From: Saprospiraceae bacterium
GTDB lineage: Bacteria; Bacteroidota; Bacteroidia; Chitinophagales; Saprospiraceae
Direction: 5' to 3'
Assembly (NCBI GenBank): GCA_027488935.1
Contig: JAIYAP010000059.1
Location: 62,001 to 126,000, forward strand
DNA: 64,000 nt
Below are positions 48,725 to 59,257 of the stretch, piece by piece. Each line of letters opens with the position of its first letter. The stretch's first letter is position 1. The position numbers and the translations under genes were made by a program. The notes under the pieces were generated by a model. That model was not told the origin of the DNA, did no database searches, and saw nothing but the letters and a program-made list of their open reading frames with translations.

Positions 48725-50440
48725 ATGAAAAAAACGTTGCTTGCTTTCTGTTTTCTGCTTACAGTGCTGTTCCGTTCAGAAGCACAAATTGTGATTACTG
48801 AAATCATGTATAACCCGCCAGAATCTGGTGTTGACTCGCTCGAATACATTGAACTTTACAATGTGAGCAGCAACCCAGTGAACCTCGAAGGTTGGTCTAT
48901 CTTTGGCGTAACTTTTGTTTTTCCTGCAGTAACCCTTGCCCCAGGACAATACATTCTGACCGCGGTTAAACCTACAGCAATTCAATCGGTGCTGGGTAAA
49001 ACGGCCCTCGCATGGAGCGGTGGTGCACTCACCAATGGCGGCGAAACCTTGAGAATCCTCAACCCGGGTGGTACCGTTATTGATGAAGTGACCTATTCTA
49101 ATATGGCCCCATGGCCCGTGGAAGCAAATGGCAATGGTTCCTCCCTCGTGCTTTGCGACCCTACTGCCGACAACAGCAATGTTGCCAACTGGCAGGCCGC
49201 AACGACCAGCACCGGTGTTTCCATCAACGGCAAAGAAGTAAAAGCCAACCCCTTGGCAGCTTCTGGCTGTACCGGTACCAATACCCTTGCTGCCGTAAAT
49301 GATAATGTAAATGTCCCAAGCGGTACCACCAAAATTATCAATGTATTGGGCAATGACCTGGTTCCAAATCCGGTTACTTCCCTGACCATTCTTGCGGGTG
49401 GACCAACACACGGTACCGCAACCGTAGGCGCAAACAACCAAATTACCTACCAGCCTACTGCCGGTTACTGCGGCCCAGACGCCTTTCAATATAAATTGTG
49501 TGATGCAAGCGCTTGTGATACTGCAACCGTAAATATTAAGGTGATCTGCTACAAACCCTACACAATCGCCCAAGTTACCGGCGAAAGCGCTACGGGCCAA
49601 GCCGATTCAACGGGTGTTTATGCCGAATTGCAAGGTACCGTGTACGGATTTAATATTCGCCCAGGCGTTGCAGGGGGTACCAGCCTCTTGTTTACCATCA
49701 TTGACGACAATGGCAATGGCATCGCGGTATCAAGCCTGAACGGCGATTTCGGTTATAATGTAGTAGAAAAAGACAAGGTAACGATCCGTGGCGTAATCGG
49801 CCAATTTAACGGCCAAACGGAAATCCAACCCGATACAGTTATCAAGGTTTCTGCAAATAATACTTTATTGGCACCAACTGTAGTAACCAAATTGTCAGAA
49901 GCAACCGAATCTAAATTGATCAAATTGAACAACTTGCGCCTGGTGAACCCTGCAACCTGGACGACCGGCGTAGGTGGTAGCGGCTTCACTTGCCTGGCGG
50001 TTTCAAACGATAGCCCGAACGATACCATCACCATTCGTATCGACCGCGACGTAGAAACGTACAATTCTCCTGCACCACCAGAACCTTTTAACCTTACCGG
50101 TTTGGGTGGCCAGTTCGATAATTCTGCGCCATTTACCACAGGATATCAGGTATTACCACGCTACAACGCCGATATCAATACCCTGGTTGCGGTAAAAAAT
50201 GTTGATTTCAGCGCCAACGTAAGCATCGCGCCAAACCCGGCTACCGACGTTTTGAACATCCGCACCGACCTGCAAGTTGATCAAATTACGATCATGAGCG
50301 TGGAAGGACGTGTTGTTACTACGTTGAACAACCCAAGCCAATTCGAACAGATAAATACCAGCAAATTCCCTTCTGGCACTTATTTTGTACGGATTGAACA
50401 GCAAGGCGCAGCCTGGACGACCCGATTCATAAAAATCTAA
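48725..50440 (+). CDS. Secreted lamin-tail-domain protein with Ig-like (VCBS/cadherin-type) segment and T9SS C-terminal sorting domain
   Basis: IVITEIMYNPPESGVDSLEYIELYNVSSNPVNLEGWSI (LTD), NDNVNVPSGTTKIINVLGNDL, C-terminal NVSIAPNPATDVLNIRTD...GTYFVRIEQQG. Confidence 0.93.
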   Translation: MKKTLLAFCFLLTVLFRSEAQIVITEIMYNPPESGVDSLEYIELYNVSSNPVNLEGWSIFGVTFVFPAVTLAPGQYILTAVKPTAIQSVLGKTALAWSGGALTNGGETLRILNPGGTVIDEVTYSNMAPWPVEANGNGSSLVLCDPTADNSNVANWQAATTSTGVSINGKEVKANPLAASGCTGTNTLAAVNDNVNVPSGTTKIINVLGNDLVPNPVTSLTILAGGPTHGTATVGANNQITYQPTAGYCGPDAFQYKLCDASACDTATVNIKVICYKPYTIAQVTGESATGQADSTGVYAELQGTVYGFNIRPGVAGGTSLLFTIIDDNGNGIAVSSLNGDFGYNVVEKDKVTIRGVIGQFNGQTEIQPDTVIKVSANNTLLAPTVVTKLSEATESKLIKLNNLRLVNPATWTTGVGGSGFTCLAVSNDSPNDTITIRIDRDVETYNSPAPPEPFNLTGLGGQFDNSAPFTTGYQVLPRYNADINTLVAVKNVDFSANVSIAPNPATDVLNIRTDLQVDQITIMSVEGRVVTTLNNPSQFEQINTSKFPSGTYFVRIEQQGAAWTTRFIKI

Positions 50441-50534
50441 GGAAATATTAGAGACCCGTAAATGATGAATAGGCTGGCAAATGCAACTTGTTTGTTTTGC
50501 AAGTCTATTCATTATTCCTTGTTTTCTTATCCTT

Positions 50535-51416
50535 ATGACAAACCGATTTTTTGCTTTATACGTGGTTTTAAACAGCCTTTTGCTGGTTTCCACCGCGCTC
50601 CCTGCACAAACACCTAAAAAACGCCTGTATTTGCCCCCCGAACTTAAAGAAGTATCCGGCATGGTGCACCTCCCCAATGGCGACGTTTGGCTCCTGAATG
50701 ACAGCAATAACCCGTCCGACTTATTCAGGTTCGATCCAATAAAAGGCCTTGTGCTCGAAAAAAGAACCCTCCCCGTTCCCAACCGCGATTGGGAAGACCT
50801 CGCCGCTGATGCAAGTGGCAATTTATACATCGGCGATTTTGGGAATAACAAAAACAAGCGCAAAGACTTATGTATATTTAAATATAATCTCCAATCCAAA
50901 CAACTAGACAGTATCCTTTTTACCTATCCCGACCAAAAGGCTTTCCCGCCTACACAGCCTCAAAACTGGAACTACAATTGCGAAGCCCTGGTCTTTTTTG
51001 ACGATAGCCTCCATTTTTTTTCAAAAAACACCTTCCACGGCAACTTTGTCTCCAAACATTACGTCCTGCCCGCGCAGCCAGGCTCCTATGTGGCAAAACT
51101 CCGCGATAGCACGGTATTTAAAAACCGGGTCATTACCGGCGCTGGATTGAGTGCGGATGGCAAAACGTTGGCCTTGACCAGTTACATCATCGGGAAAAAA
51201 TGGGGATTTATACCGTTTACCAAATGTTCCGTATTCTATTTTACCAATTTTAAAGGAAGCAATTTTTTCGGCGGAAAAAGACAAGAAAAACGATTGCCAA
51301 AGTTGCTCATAGCCCGGCAATATGAATCCATCACGCACTGGAACGAATCATTTTGGCTGGTTGCAAACGAAGGTCGAAAGCCGCAGCTCCAAGCCATACG
51401 CCGCATTAAAAAATAG
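50535..51416 (+). CDS. Hypothetical secreted protein, SdiA-regulated/NHL propeller-like
   Basis: Signal peptide MTNRFFALYVVLNSLLLVSTALPAQ; LPPELKEVSGMVHLPNGDVWLLNDSNNPSDLFRFDP, DWEDLAADASGNLYIGDFGNN. Confidence 0.75.
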   Translation: MTNRFFALYVVLNSLLLVSTALPAQTPKKRLYLPPELKEVSGMVHLPNGDVWLLNDSNNPSDLFRFDPIKGLVLEKRTLPVPNRDWEDLAADASGNLYIGDFGNNKNKRKDLCIFKYNLQSKQLDSILFTYPDQKAFPPTQPQNWNYNCEALVFFDDSLHFFSKNTFHGNFVSKHYVLPAQPGSYVAKLRDSTVFKNRVITGAGLSADGKTLALTSYIIGKKWGFIPFTKCSVFYFTNFKGSNFFGGKRQEKRLPKLLIARQYESITHWNESFWLVANEGRKPQLQAIRRIKK

Positions 51417-51717
51417 AATCTGCCCTGATTTACCATACTTTTTTTGTAAGTAATTTGGGCTGCCACAAAATTCATTCTGGAAAAACCCTGTTCCGCAGAA
51501 TTATAATACATTAACTTAACTTTCAATGAATTGTAACTTATAGTTTTTATAAATACCAGGCAAATAAAAAATTAAATTACGGCGATTCGGCCAATTCAAA
51601 AGGTATTCGTCCCTACACGCAGATGCAGCATCTTATTGGTTTTGTGTATCTTTAGAGCTAACAAATAATTATTTATCTGTCAAGGATAAATTTGGTTGGC
51701 TTCCTAAACAAAAACAC

Positions 51718-54700
51718 ATGCAACTACCTTACAAAATATTAATCCTTTTTTGCCTATTTGTTTTAATCAAAATACCTGCTTTTGCTCAATGTAGTTCTTC
51801 TCCATGTGGAGCGCCCATTCCATCCGTAGATGCAACCCAGGCTTGCATTTCACCTTCCCCTTCTTCCCTTGATTGTTACTACGGATCCACCACGCCTGAT
51901 CTGCCTATTTCGCAGCCACCTTTCTGGTGTACGACCATTCACAATAACCAATGGTTTGCGTTTACAGCCGATGCAACAAGCGCTTCTTTCGAAATTTCCT
52001 GTTATGGTTGCGCATCCGGAAATGGCATTCAGGCGGGGATACTTTCGACTGCCGACTGCGTTACCTTCCAGTTTGTTTCACCTTGCTTGGGTAACATCCC
52101 CACACAAACAACCCAAACACTTGTAACCAATACCCCTTTAACGCCCGGAGAGGTTTATTACATCTGTATTGATGGTAGTGGCGGCGCACTTTGCGATTAT
52201 TCCATCAATGGATCGGTGCCAACAGTAACCGGAAGTACAACCGGCTTGTGTTTGCCCTCTAGCCCCACTGGCACCTATAATACGACTGCGGTTTCGGTTT
52301 GGACGATCAATCCACCTACTGCGGGCACCATCAATGGCAACTCGACCAGCAATACCATCACGGTAACCTGGCTAGAGCCCGGTCCCGCCGAAGTTTGTGC
52401 ACGCAACGCAAACTGCCCGGATGCCCCTGAATTTTGTTTACCCGTAAATATAGGAGAAGATATATTAACCATTGAAGAAGTTAATCTTTGTCAAGGCAAA
52501 ACCGTCACATGTGCAGGAAAAACCTTTACTTCTGGCGGTACGTTTCCTGTTATTTTAAACTCTTACCTGAACTGCGATAGTACCATCAATTGTATCGTGA
52601 AAGTAATTCCAAAGGTGTTTACCAACGAAACCCACTATTACTGTCAAAATCAAAGTGTTACCTGCGCCGGACAAGAATTTGCCAATCCAGGTATGTTTCC
52701 TGTTACCCTCACCGGCGACAATGGGTGCGACAGTGTTGTAAACTGTAAGATTATCCTGATTCCAACCACAATATCGCCCTTTACTTTGGTAAATATGTGC
52801 GGACCAGCAAGTTACACCCTTTGCTCGGATACGTATACCACCTCTGGCCTGTATTCCGAAATATGTACCAGCTCAAAAGGTTGCGACAGTATTGTCAATG
52901 TAAACCTCGCGATCATGGAACCGAATGCCGTAATCGCGCCCCCGGGTATTCTCGATTGTACCGTCAATATTCAAATTACGCTGAATGGAACAGGATCTTC
53001 TGTCAACACAGCGGTGGGTGGACAAACGTTTTATAAATGGACCGGTCCAGGTATTATCGGCTTCAGCAACCAGTCTACCGTAAAAGTGAACCAGCCTGGT
53101 CAATATTGCCTGGTGGTTACCCACAGCCGGCAAGGCGTTGCTTGTATGGATACGGCTTGCGTGGACGTTACGGCCGTCAGCTCGGTTCCACAGTTGCCCC
53201 TATTGAATGGTAATTTAATGCCGTGCCAGGATTCTACAACTATTTACACCGCAAGCGCGGTCGGAACGCCGCCCCCAACTTCTTTTACCTGGTCTACACC
53301 AGGTGGCACGCCATTTACAACCATTTCGCCCAATGTGATTCAAATTCCCTGGACCGGAACTACCACAGGCGGTCCACTTTGTGTCATTGCAAACAATAAC
53401 TGCGGTTCTTCACAACCCGCTTGTTTAAATATCGCCGTCCAACCAGCACTAAAAATACCCGTACTGACCGGTCCCAATGTAGTATGTGCGGGCGGCGGAC
53501 CATACCTTTATACCATTGATAGCGAGCAAGCAGGCACGACTTATACCTGGACGGTCCCTCCAGGTGCCACCCTCACTGGTTCGGGCGACTCGGTTTTTGT
53601 GAACTTTCTGAATGCAAGTACAGGCAATATATGCGTAACACCGCAGAATTTCTGCGGAACCGGGGTGCCCGTTTGTCAAAACGTAGCCGTTTCACCCATT
53701 CCTAGTGCCAAACTCACAGGCGGCGGACAAATTTGCGATGGCGAATCCATTAACCTCACCTTTACCATGACAGGCAACGGGCCATTTGATGTAAATTGGT
53801 TCAATGGCAGTTCCAATGTAGACCTGATGAATATATCCAACGGCCACACCATCACCCTTTCGCCTACCACCAACACACTGTATCAATTAAACGGTGTTAC
53901 CGATAATACCACGCCCAATGCCTGCACGGCCCTGGCATCTGATGCGGTCAATGCAATTGTGCGTCCCAACATAGCCCAAAGCAAAGCGGTGCAATTGTGT
54001 GATGGCCAATCATTGCTGGTTGGTGGGGCTGTACAAACTACTTCCGGCATTTATGTCGATAGTTTGCAAACTATTTACGGTTGCGACAGTATCATCACGA
54101 CCAACCTCACCGTATATTCTATTGATTCACTGACCATAAACCTGACCACCTGCGATCCAGCGCTGGCAGGAACCAACACCAATTTGTACCAGCAACTTAA
54201 TGGTTGTGACAGTATTGTAACCACGATCGTTCAATTATTGCCAACCGACACCACCTTGCTGGCAGCGACCAGTTGTGATTTAGCCAATGTCGGGGTATTT
54301 ACAAAAACCTTGACGAATATATATGGTTGTGATAGTACGGTAATCAGAACTGTAATTTTTTCATTGTCTGATACCACCTTATTATACACCAGCTCATGCG
54401 ATCCGGCGGCTGTAGGCGTGTTTGTGCAAAACTTGCTAACTTATGAAGGATGCGATAGTATTGTGATAACTACGGTTACTGAATTGCAAAAAGATACCAC
54501 CTTATTGTTTGATGCCAGCTGTAACCCGAATAATGTAGGTGTCTTCACAACCGTTTTGACCAATCAATTTGGTTGCGACAGTACCGTTATTAATACAGTG
54601 AGCTTTTTTGCTTTGGATACCACCTTTTTGTTCGGTACCAGCTGCAATACAAGCCAGGTGGGTGTATTTGTGCAAAATTTAACCACTTCAGCGGGTTGTG

Positions 54701-56889
54701 ATAGTATACTTACGACAACGATCGCGTTTACTCCATTGGACACAACGTTCCTGATAACCACTACGTGTAACCCTGCAGCGGCAGGTGTATTTGCGCAAAC
54801 GCTAACTACCGCAGGAGGGTGCGACAGTGTAATTGTCACCACCGTCAATTTGTTGCCAAGTAACACAACCTTGTTATCGGGTTCCAGTTGTAACCCCGCA
54901 CAAGTAGGTATTTTCACTAAAAACCTGTTCAATCAATATGGTTGCGACAGTACGGTAATTACAACCATTGCATTCTTCAACCTCGATACCACCTATTTAA
55001 GTGCAACCACCTGCGATCCGACGGGCGTTGGCGTTTTCCCGGTAACCCTACTCACCGCAGCGGGCTGTGACAGTGTCGTGATTACCACCGTAACCCTGCT
55101 ACCGAGCAATACAACCTTGCTTTCAGGATCTAGTTGCAACCCATCTGAAGTAGGTGTTTTCACAAAAAATCTGATCAATCAATTCGGTTGTGACAGTACG
55201 ATAATTACCACCATTGCATTCTTCAACCTCGATACTACCTATTTGACAGCGGCTAATTGCGACCCGGCGGCAGTCGGTATTTTCCCGAAAACCCTCCTCA
55301 CCGCAGCAGGTTGCGATAGTGTCGTAATAACAACGGTGTCCTTGTTGCCCGAAAGTGCAACTGCGCTGCAGTCAACGACCTGTATTCCAGCAGAAGCAGG
55401 CGTGTTTGTATCCATCTTCCCAAATCAGTTTGGTTGCGACAGCACCGTAACCGAAACCGTTGCCTTGTTGCCAAGCAGCGCTACCCTACTCGAATACACC
55501 ACTTGCGATCCTTTGGAAGTGGGAACCATTGTTACCGTTTTGTCCAACCAATTCGGTTGCGACAGCACCATTACTGCCGTAACCACCTTGCGTCCGGCAT
55601 CCAGTTGCGGGGTGAGTGCCAGTGTACTTGGCTCCACCATTCCCTGCGGATCTACCACGGGTACTTTGACCATCACACCCACCTTGGGAGAAGTACCCTT
55701 TACCTACAGCTTGGCATTTAATGGCAATCCTATAAAAACAGGATCCCTGGGTGCGGTCAACCTTCCAATTGATATTGACAGTTTAAGCCCAGGAAATTAT
55801 ACGGTAGTGGTAAGTTCAGCAAATGGATTCAGCACTACAGGGCAAGCAACCATTATACAGTTGTTCCCCCCAGCCCTGACGACCGAACTTGTATCCAACT
55901 TTACCGGATTTGCGGTAAGTTGCCAAGGCGAAACAGATGGAAGTGCACGCGCTATTGCAACGGGCGGCAAACAACCGTTCAGTTATATTTGGTCGAACAG
56001 CGCAGTGGGTGCACAAGCCAATAACTTAGGGGCGGGTACTTATTCCGTTACAGTGACCGATGCCAACCAGTGTACCAACACCGCATACATCACACTAACC
56101 GAACCTTCTGCACTCAGCTTTACCTTCCGGGTGAATGACCTGACCTGTTTTGGTCAAAATAATGGCAGTATTTATGTAGAAGCAACAGGCGGGGTACCAC
56201 CTTACCGCTATACCTTCGATAACATAAAGTTCCAGACATCCAATGCCTTTATGGGCTTAAAGTCAGGTCAATATGTGGTAACCACGTACGATGCCAATGA
56301 TTGTCAACAAACGGAAGTCATTATCGTCAATCCCGCCATTCAGGTGACGGTTGATTTGGGCAACAACCAAATCCTTGACTTGGGCGACTCCACCATGCTA
56401 AAGGCAATCGTCAATGTGCCAATCGATAGTATTTTGTCGGTAACCTGGACGCCTTCGTTTGTAAATCCGGACTGTGTAAGTTGCCTCGAACAGGTAGTTA
56501 CGCCCTTTATTTCCACCACCTATTCCATCAAAGTGACTGCAACTAATGGTTGTAGTGACGATGATAAAATGGTGGTTACCGTCAACAGAAGGAAATATGT
56601 GTACGTTCCAAACGTATTTACACCCGATCAGGATGGCCAAAACAACAAGTTCAGTATTTTTGCAAAAGAAGGTACCGTAAAAAACATTCGCTCCTTCCAG
56701 ATTTTTGATCGCTGGGGCGATGCGGTGTTTACCCTCGATAATTTCTTGCCCAACGACGATAATTTGGGCTGGGATGGCCTTGTCAAAGGACAAACGAGCA
56801 CACCAGGCGTATTTGTTTGGTATGCAGAAGTGGAATTTATCGACGGTGTAATTGAATTGTACAAGGGCGATGTAACCATCGTTCGGTAA
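51718..56889 (+). CDS. Giant secreted protein with Cys-containing ~41-aa repeats and CHU_C C-terminal domain
   Basis: Many GCDS[TI]VITT repeats; C-terminus YVPNVFTPDQDGQNNKFSIFAKEGTVKNIRSFQIFDRWGDAVF...GVFVWYAEVEFIDG. Confidence 0.93.
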   Translation: MQLPYKILILFCLFVLIKIPAFAQCSSSPCGAPIPSVDATQACISPSPSSLDCYYGSTTPDLPISQPPFWCTTIHNNQWFAFTADATSASFEISCYGCASGNGIQAGILSTADCVTFQFVSPCLGNIPTQTTQTLVTNTPLTPGEVYYICIDGSGGALCDYSINGSVPTVTGSTTGLCLPSSPTGTYNTTAVSVWTINPPTAGTINGNSTSNTITVTWLEPGPAEVCARNANCPDAPEFCLPVNIGEDILTIEEVNLCQGKTVTCAGKTFTSGGTFPVILNSYLNCDSTINCIVKVIPKVFTNETHYYCQNQSVTCAGQEFANPGMFPVTLTGDNGCDSVVNCKIILIPTTISPFTLVNMCGPASYTLCSDTYTTSGLYSEICTSSKGCDSIVNVNLAIMEPNAVIAPPGILDCTVNIQITLNGTGSSVNTAVGGQTFYKWTGPGIIGFSNQSTVKVNQPGQYCLVVTHSRQGVACMDTACVDVTAVSSVPQLPLLNGNLMPCQDSTTIYTASAVGTPPPTSFTWSTPGGTPFTTISPNVIQIPWTGTTTGGPLCVIANNNCGSSQPACLNIAVQPALKIPVLTGPNVVCAGGGPYLYTIDSEQAGTTYTWTVPPGATLTGSGDSVFVNFLNASTGNICVTPQNFCGTGVPVCQNVAVSPIPSAKLTGGGQICDGESINLTFTMTGNGPFDVNWFNGSSNVDLMNISNGHTITLSPTTNTLYQLNGVTDNTTPNACTALASDAVNAIVRPNIAQSKAVQLCDGQSLLVGGAVQTTSGIYVDSLQTIYGCDSIITTNLTVYSIDSLTINLTTCDPALAGTNTNLYQQLNGCDSIVTTIVQLLPTDTTLLAATSCDLANVGVFTKTLTNIYGCDSTVIRTVIFSLSDTTLLYTSSCDPAAVGVFVQNLLTYEGCDSIVITTVTELQKDTTLLFDASCNPNNVGVFTTVLTNQFGCDSTVINTVSFFALDTTFLFGTSCNTSQVGVFVQNLTTSAGCDSILTTTIAFTPLDTTFLITTTCNPAAAGVFAQTLTTAGGCDSVIVTTVNLLPSNTTLLSGSSCNPAQVGIFTKNLFNQYGCDSTVITTIAFFNLDTTYLSATTCDPTGVGVFPVTLLTAAGCDSVVITTVTLLPSNTTLLSGSSCNPSEVGVFTKNLINQFGCDSTIITTIAFFNLDTTYLTAANCDPAAVGIFPKTLLTAAGCDSVVITTVSLLPESATALQSTTCIPAEAGVFVSIFPNQFGCDSTVTETVALLPSSATLLEYTTCDPLEVGTIVTVLSNQFGCDSTITAVTTLRPASSCGVSASVLGSTIPCGSTTGTLTITPTLGEVPFTYSLAFNGNPIKTGSLGAVNLPIDIDSLSPGNYTVVVSSANGFSTTGQATIIQLFPPALTTELVSNFTGFAVSCQGETDGSARAIATGGKQPFSYIWSNSAVGAQANNLGAGTYSVTVTDANQCTNTAYITLTEPSALSFTFRVNDLTCFGQNNGSIYVEATGGVPPYRYTFDNIKFQTSNAFMGLKSGQYVVTTYDANDCQQTEVIIVNPAIQVTVDLGNNQILDLGDSTMLKAIVNVPIDSILSVTWTPSFVNPDCVSCLEQVVTPFISTTYSIKVTATNGCSDDDKMVVTVNRRKYVYVPNVFTPDQDGQNNKFSIFAKEGTVKNIRSFQIFDRWGDAVFTLDNFLPNDDNLGWDGLVKGQTSTPGVFVWYAEVEFIDGVIELYKGDVTIVR
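54862..55353 (+). repeat. Two adjacent 246-bp higher-order units inside the CHU_C gene
   Basis: NTTLLSGSSCNPAQVGIFTKNLFNQYGCDSTVITTIAFFNLDTTYL...LLTAAGCDSVVITTVTLLPS followed by a close copy; equivalent Asn codons at 54862 and 55108 give an offset of exactly 246. Confidence 0.85.
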
Positions 56890-56933
56890 AAAACCGAAAG
56901 TTGTACGCTATTTTATCAAGCATTTGTGGTAGC

Positions 56934-56990
56934 GTGTAAATTTTATTGGCGGGGTGACTGAAAAAGTCGCCCCGCCAATAAAATTTACAC
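56934..56990. terminator. Long bidirectional hairpin terminator between convergent genes
   Basis: GTGTAAATTTTATTGGCGGGGTGACT-GAAAA-AGTCGCCCCGCCAATAAAATTTACAC: 26-bp stem with one G-U, 5-nt loop. Confidence 0.85.
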
Positions 56991-57014
56991 ATTTATACGG
57001 GACTAAAGGAGGCC

Positions 57015-58343
57015 TCAGATCACTTCAAGTGCCTTTTTATACGTTTCCAGGCACCGTTGTCGAGCAAAACTGTGTTCTACCATCGGCTTAGGGTACATCG
57101 GAGTACCAAACTCCGGCACCCACTGGCGGATGTAGGTGTAGGCGGGATCAAATTTTTTCATCTGTTCGGTCGGGTTAAATATCCGAAAGTAGGGTGCCGC
57201 ATCGGTACCACAACCTGCCGCCCATTGCCAGCCGCCGGAATTACTTGCCAAATCAAAATCCAGTAATTTTTGGGCAAAATATTGCGCGCCCAAACGCCAA
57301 TCGATGAGCAAATGTTTGGTTAAAAAACTCGCCGTGATCATGCGTACCCGGTTGTGCATAAATCCGGTAGCGTTCAATTCGCGCATGCCTGCATCCACCA
57401 AAGGATACCCTGTTTTACCTTGACACCATTTTTCAAATCCATCGGGGTCATTGTGCCAGGGAATATGGTCATATTGTGGCTTAAATGCCTGATCGGCCAC
57501 TTGCGGAAAATGACCCAAAATTTGACTGTAAAAATCACGCCAAATCAATTCACTTAAGAATATATCACTCAGATCCAAAGCATTACGCGCCTTTTCCCGA
57601 ATACTAATGGTTCCAAATCGGAAATGGATTCCTAAGCGCGAGGTGCCGTTTTTTGCAGGAAAATCGCGCACCGCAGCATAATTACGAATAATACCACGTG
57701 AGACAGTACTGGGTGGGATAAGCAGCGCACTGGGTTCAAATCCAAGTGCAGCCAGGCTAAGCATCGGCAACGGCGAACATTGGTAAAAATGCTGGAAGTA
57801 TTGCGCCGTAGGGTAAGCAGCAAGAGGAAATGGAATACCCGACACAGCGGGTTGGTCTGCCAGGGGTGTATTCAACTTGGCGTGCCATTTTTTACTATAA
57901 GGAGTAAAAACCGTGTACGGCTTGCCATCATCTTTCAGGACCTCACCCGTTTCGAAAATAACATGATCCTTAAAAGTGCGAAAAGGAATATTTCCTAATA
58001 AATTGGCAATGGAAGCATCGCGTGTTTTGGCATACGGCTCATAGTCGCGGTTGGTATAAACTGCCGCAACCGGATACATTTCGAGGACTTGCTTCCAGGC
58101 CGTTTCCGGCGTACCGTGCAACACAAGCAGGCTGCTGCCCAGTGCTTCCAATTGTTGTTGGAGTTGTCCGAGCGTTTGGTGGATAAACTGCACCCGCGCA
58201 TCGGAAGTATCGGGCAGATCGTCCAGAATTTCCCGATCAAAAATAAAAAGAGGCAATACAGGGTGTTCCCCTTTCAGCGCGTGAAACAGCCCTGCATTGT
58301 CTTCCAGGCGCAAATCGCGCCGAAACCAAAAAATAGCAACCAT
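57015..58343 (-). CDS. phrB: Deoxyribodipyrimidine photo-lyase / cryptochrome family
   Basis: VAIFWFRRDLRLEDNAGLFHAL, WCQGKTGYPLVDAGMRELNATGFMHNRVRMITASFLTKHLLIDWRLGAQYFAQKLLDFDLASNSGGWQWAAGCGTDAAPYFRIFNP. Confidence 0.97.
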   Translation of the reverse strand: MVAIFWFRRDLRLEDNAGLFHALKGEHPVLPLFIFDREILDDLPDTSDARVQFIHQTLGQLQQQLEALGSSLLVLHGTPETAWKQVLEMYPVAAVYTNRDYEPYAKTRDASIANLLGNIPFRTFKDHVIFETGEVLKDDGKPYTVFTPYSKKWHAKLNTPLADQPAVSGIPFPLAAYPTAQYFQHFYQCSPLPMLSLAALGFEPSALLIPPSTVSRGIIRNYAAVRDFPAKNGTSRLGIHFRFGTISIREKARNALDLSDIFLSELIWRDFYSQILGHFPQVADQAFKPQYDHIPWHNDPDGFEKWCQGKTGYPLVDAGMRELNATGFMHNRVRMITASFLTKHLLIDWRLGAQYFAQKLLDFDLASNSGGWQWAAGCGTDAAPYFRIFNPTEQMKKFDPAYTYIRQWVPEFGTPMYPKPMVEHSFARQRCLETYKKALEVI

Positions 58344-58345
58344 GC

Positions 58346-59257
58346 TTATTTGATCAACTTCACATTCTTGCCAATTGGCTCACCGCGTTCATTTTTGCTC
58401 ATGGTGAATTCAACGGTATCACCTTCCCGCAGGTCGTTAAAATCCGTATCAGCCAGGAAAGAGAAGTGGAAAAACAGGTTGTTGGTTGAAGGATAGGTGA
58501 TGAAGCCATAACCATCTTTCAAACTAAAAATGGTGCTCAATTTCACTTCGCCTTCCTCCACGGGTGCGTCGGATGCAGCATCTGGCAAAATTACTTTCTT
58601 GCGCTCCACAAATAATCGACTTACCGGGAAGATATCATCCTCCTGTGAATCATCGATGACACTGTGCATGGCAACCGGATAGGTCACTTCATCCCACAAG
58701 TAAGAAGAAGTGACTGTGCTGCGGCGGCGACCTTCTTCATCGTAGTATTCATAATCCCAGGTAACCAACATTACCCGAACACCCAAGGTATGCAATTTGC
58801 GCACCAATGGTACGAAATCGCTGTCGGATGCGATCAATACAACTACATCAAATTGCTTGTGTAAGGTCAATTCAAATGCTTCCAATGCCATCCAAACATC
58901 AATCCCGCGCTCTTGGCGATAGCCAGCAACGGTCCGAACTGGAAGGTAATGAGTCGTAACACCCTCCATCATGAGGATGTCGTCAAACAAACGGTCATAA
59001 AACAACCGATTGCCCTCAGCACTTGCCTCTTGTGCACTAAGACGACCTCTAAAATAGTGGGCATCTACAATTTGAGCGAGGTGAAAATCTTTGGCATCTT
59101 CATCTGCAATACGCTGACGCACAAACTCATGCAGGCCTGCGATACTCAAGCGGCTGCGGCGTTCGTGGTGATAAGCGTAGTAATTGCTGACGTGAAGAAA
59201 ATAGTTGCCATCATAAAAGACTCCGATGCGAGTCAATCTTTGCTGAGTATCAGCCAT
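58346..59257 (-). CDS. NYN (PIN-like) domain protein with C-terminal cold-shock domain
   Basis: RIGVFYDGNYFLHVSNYY, ERGIDVWMALEAFELTLHKQFDVVVLIASDSDFVPLVRKLHTLGVRVMLV (NYN); STIFSLKDGYGFITYPSTNNLFFHFSFLADTDFNDLREGDTVEFTMSKNERGEPIGKNV (CSD). Confidence 0.9.
   Translation of the reverse strand: MADTQQRLTRIGVFYDGNYFLHVSNYYAYHHERRSRLSIAGLHEFVRQRIADEDAKDFHLAQIVDAHYFRGRLSAQEASAEGNRLFYDRLFDDILMMEGVTTHYLPVRTVAGYRQERGIDVWMALEAFELTLHKQFDVVVLIASDSDFVPLVRKLHTLGVRVMLVTWDYEYYDEEGRRRSTVTSSYLWDEVTYPVAMHSVIDDSQEDDIFPVSRLFVERKKVILPDAASDAPVEEGEVKLSTIFSLKDGYGFITYPSTNNLFFHFSFLADTDFNDLREGDTVEFTMSKNERGEPIGKNVKLIK

Noticed and set aside
54240-55600. Regularly spaced repeats resembling a CRISPR array
   Set aside because: All repeats are in frame, ~123 bp period and encode conserved Cys-containing protein units; no short identical repeat/unique spacer pattern.
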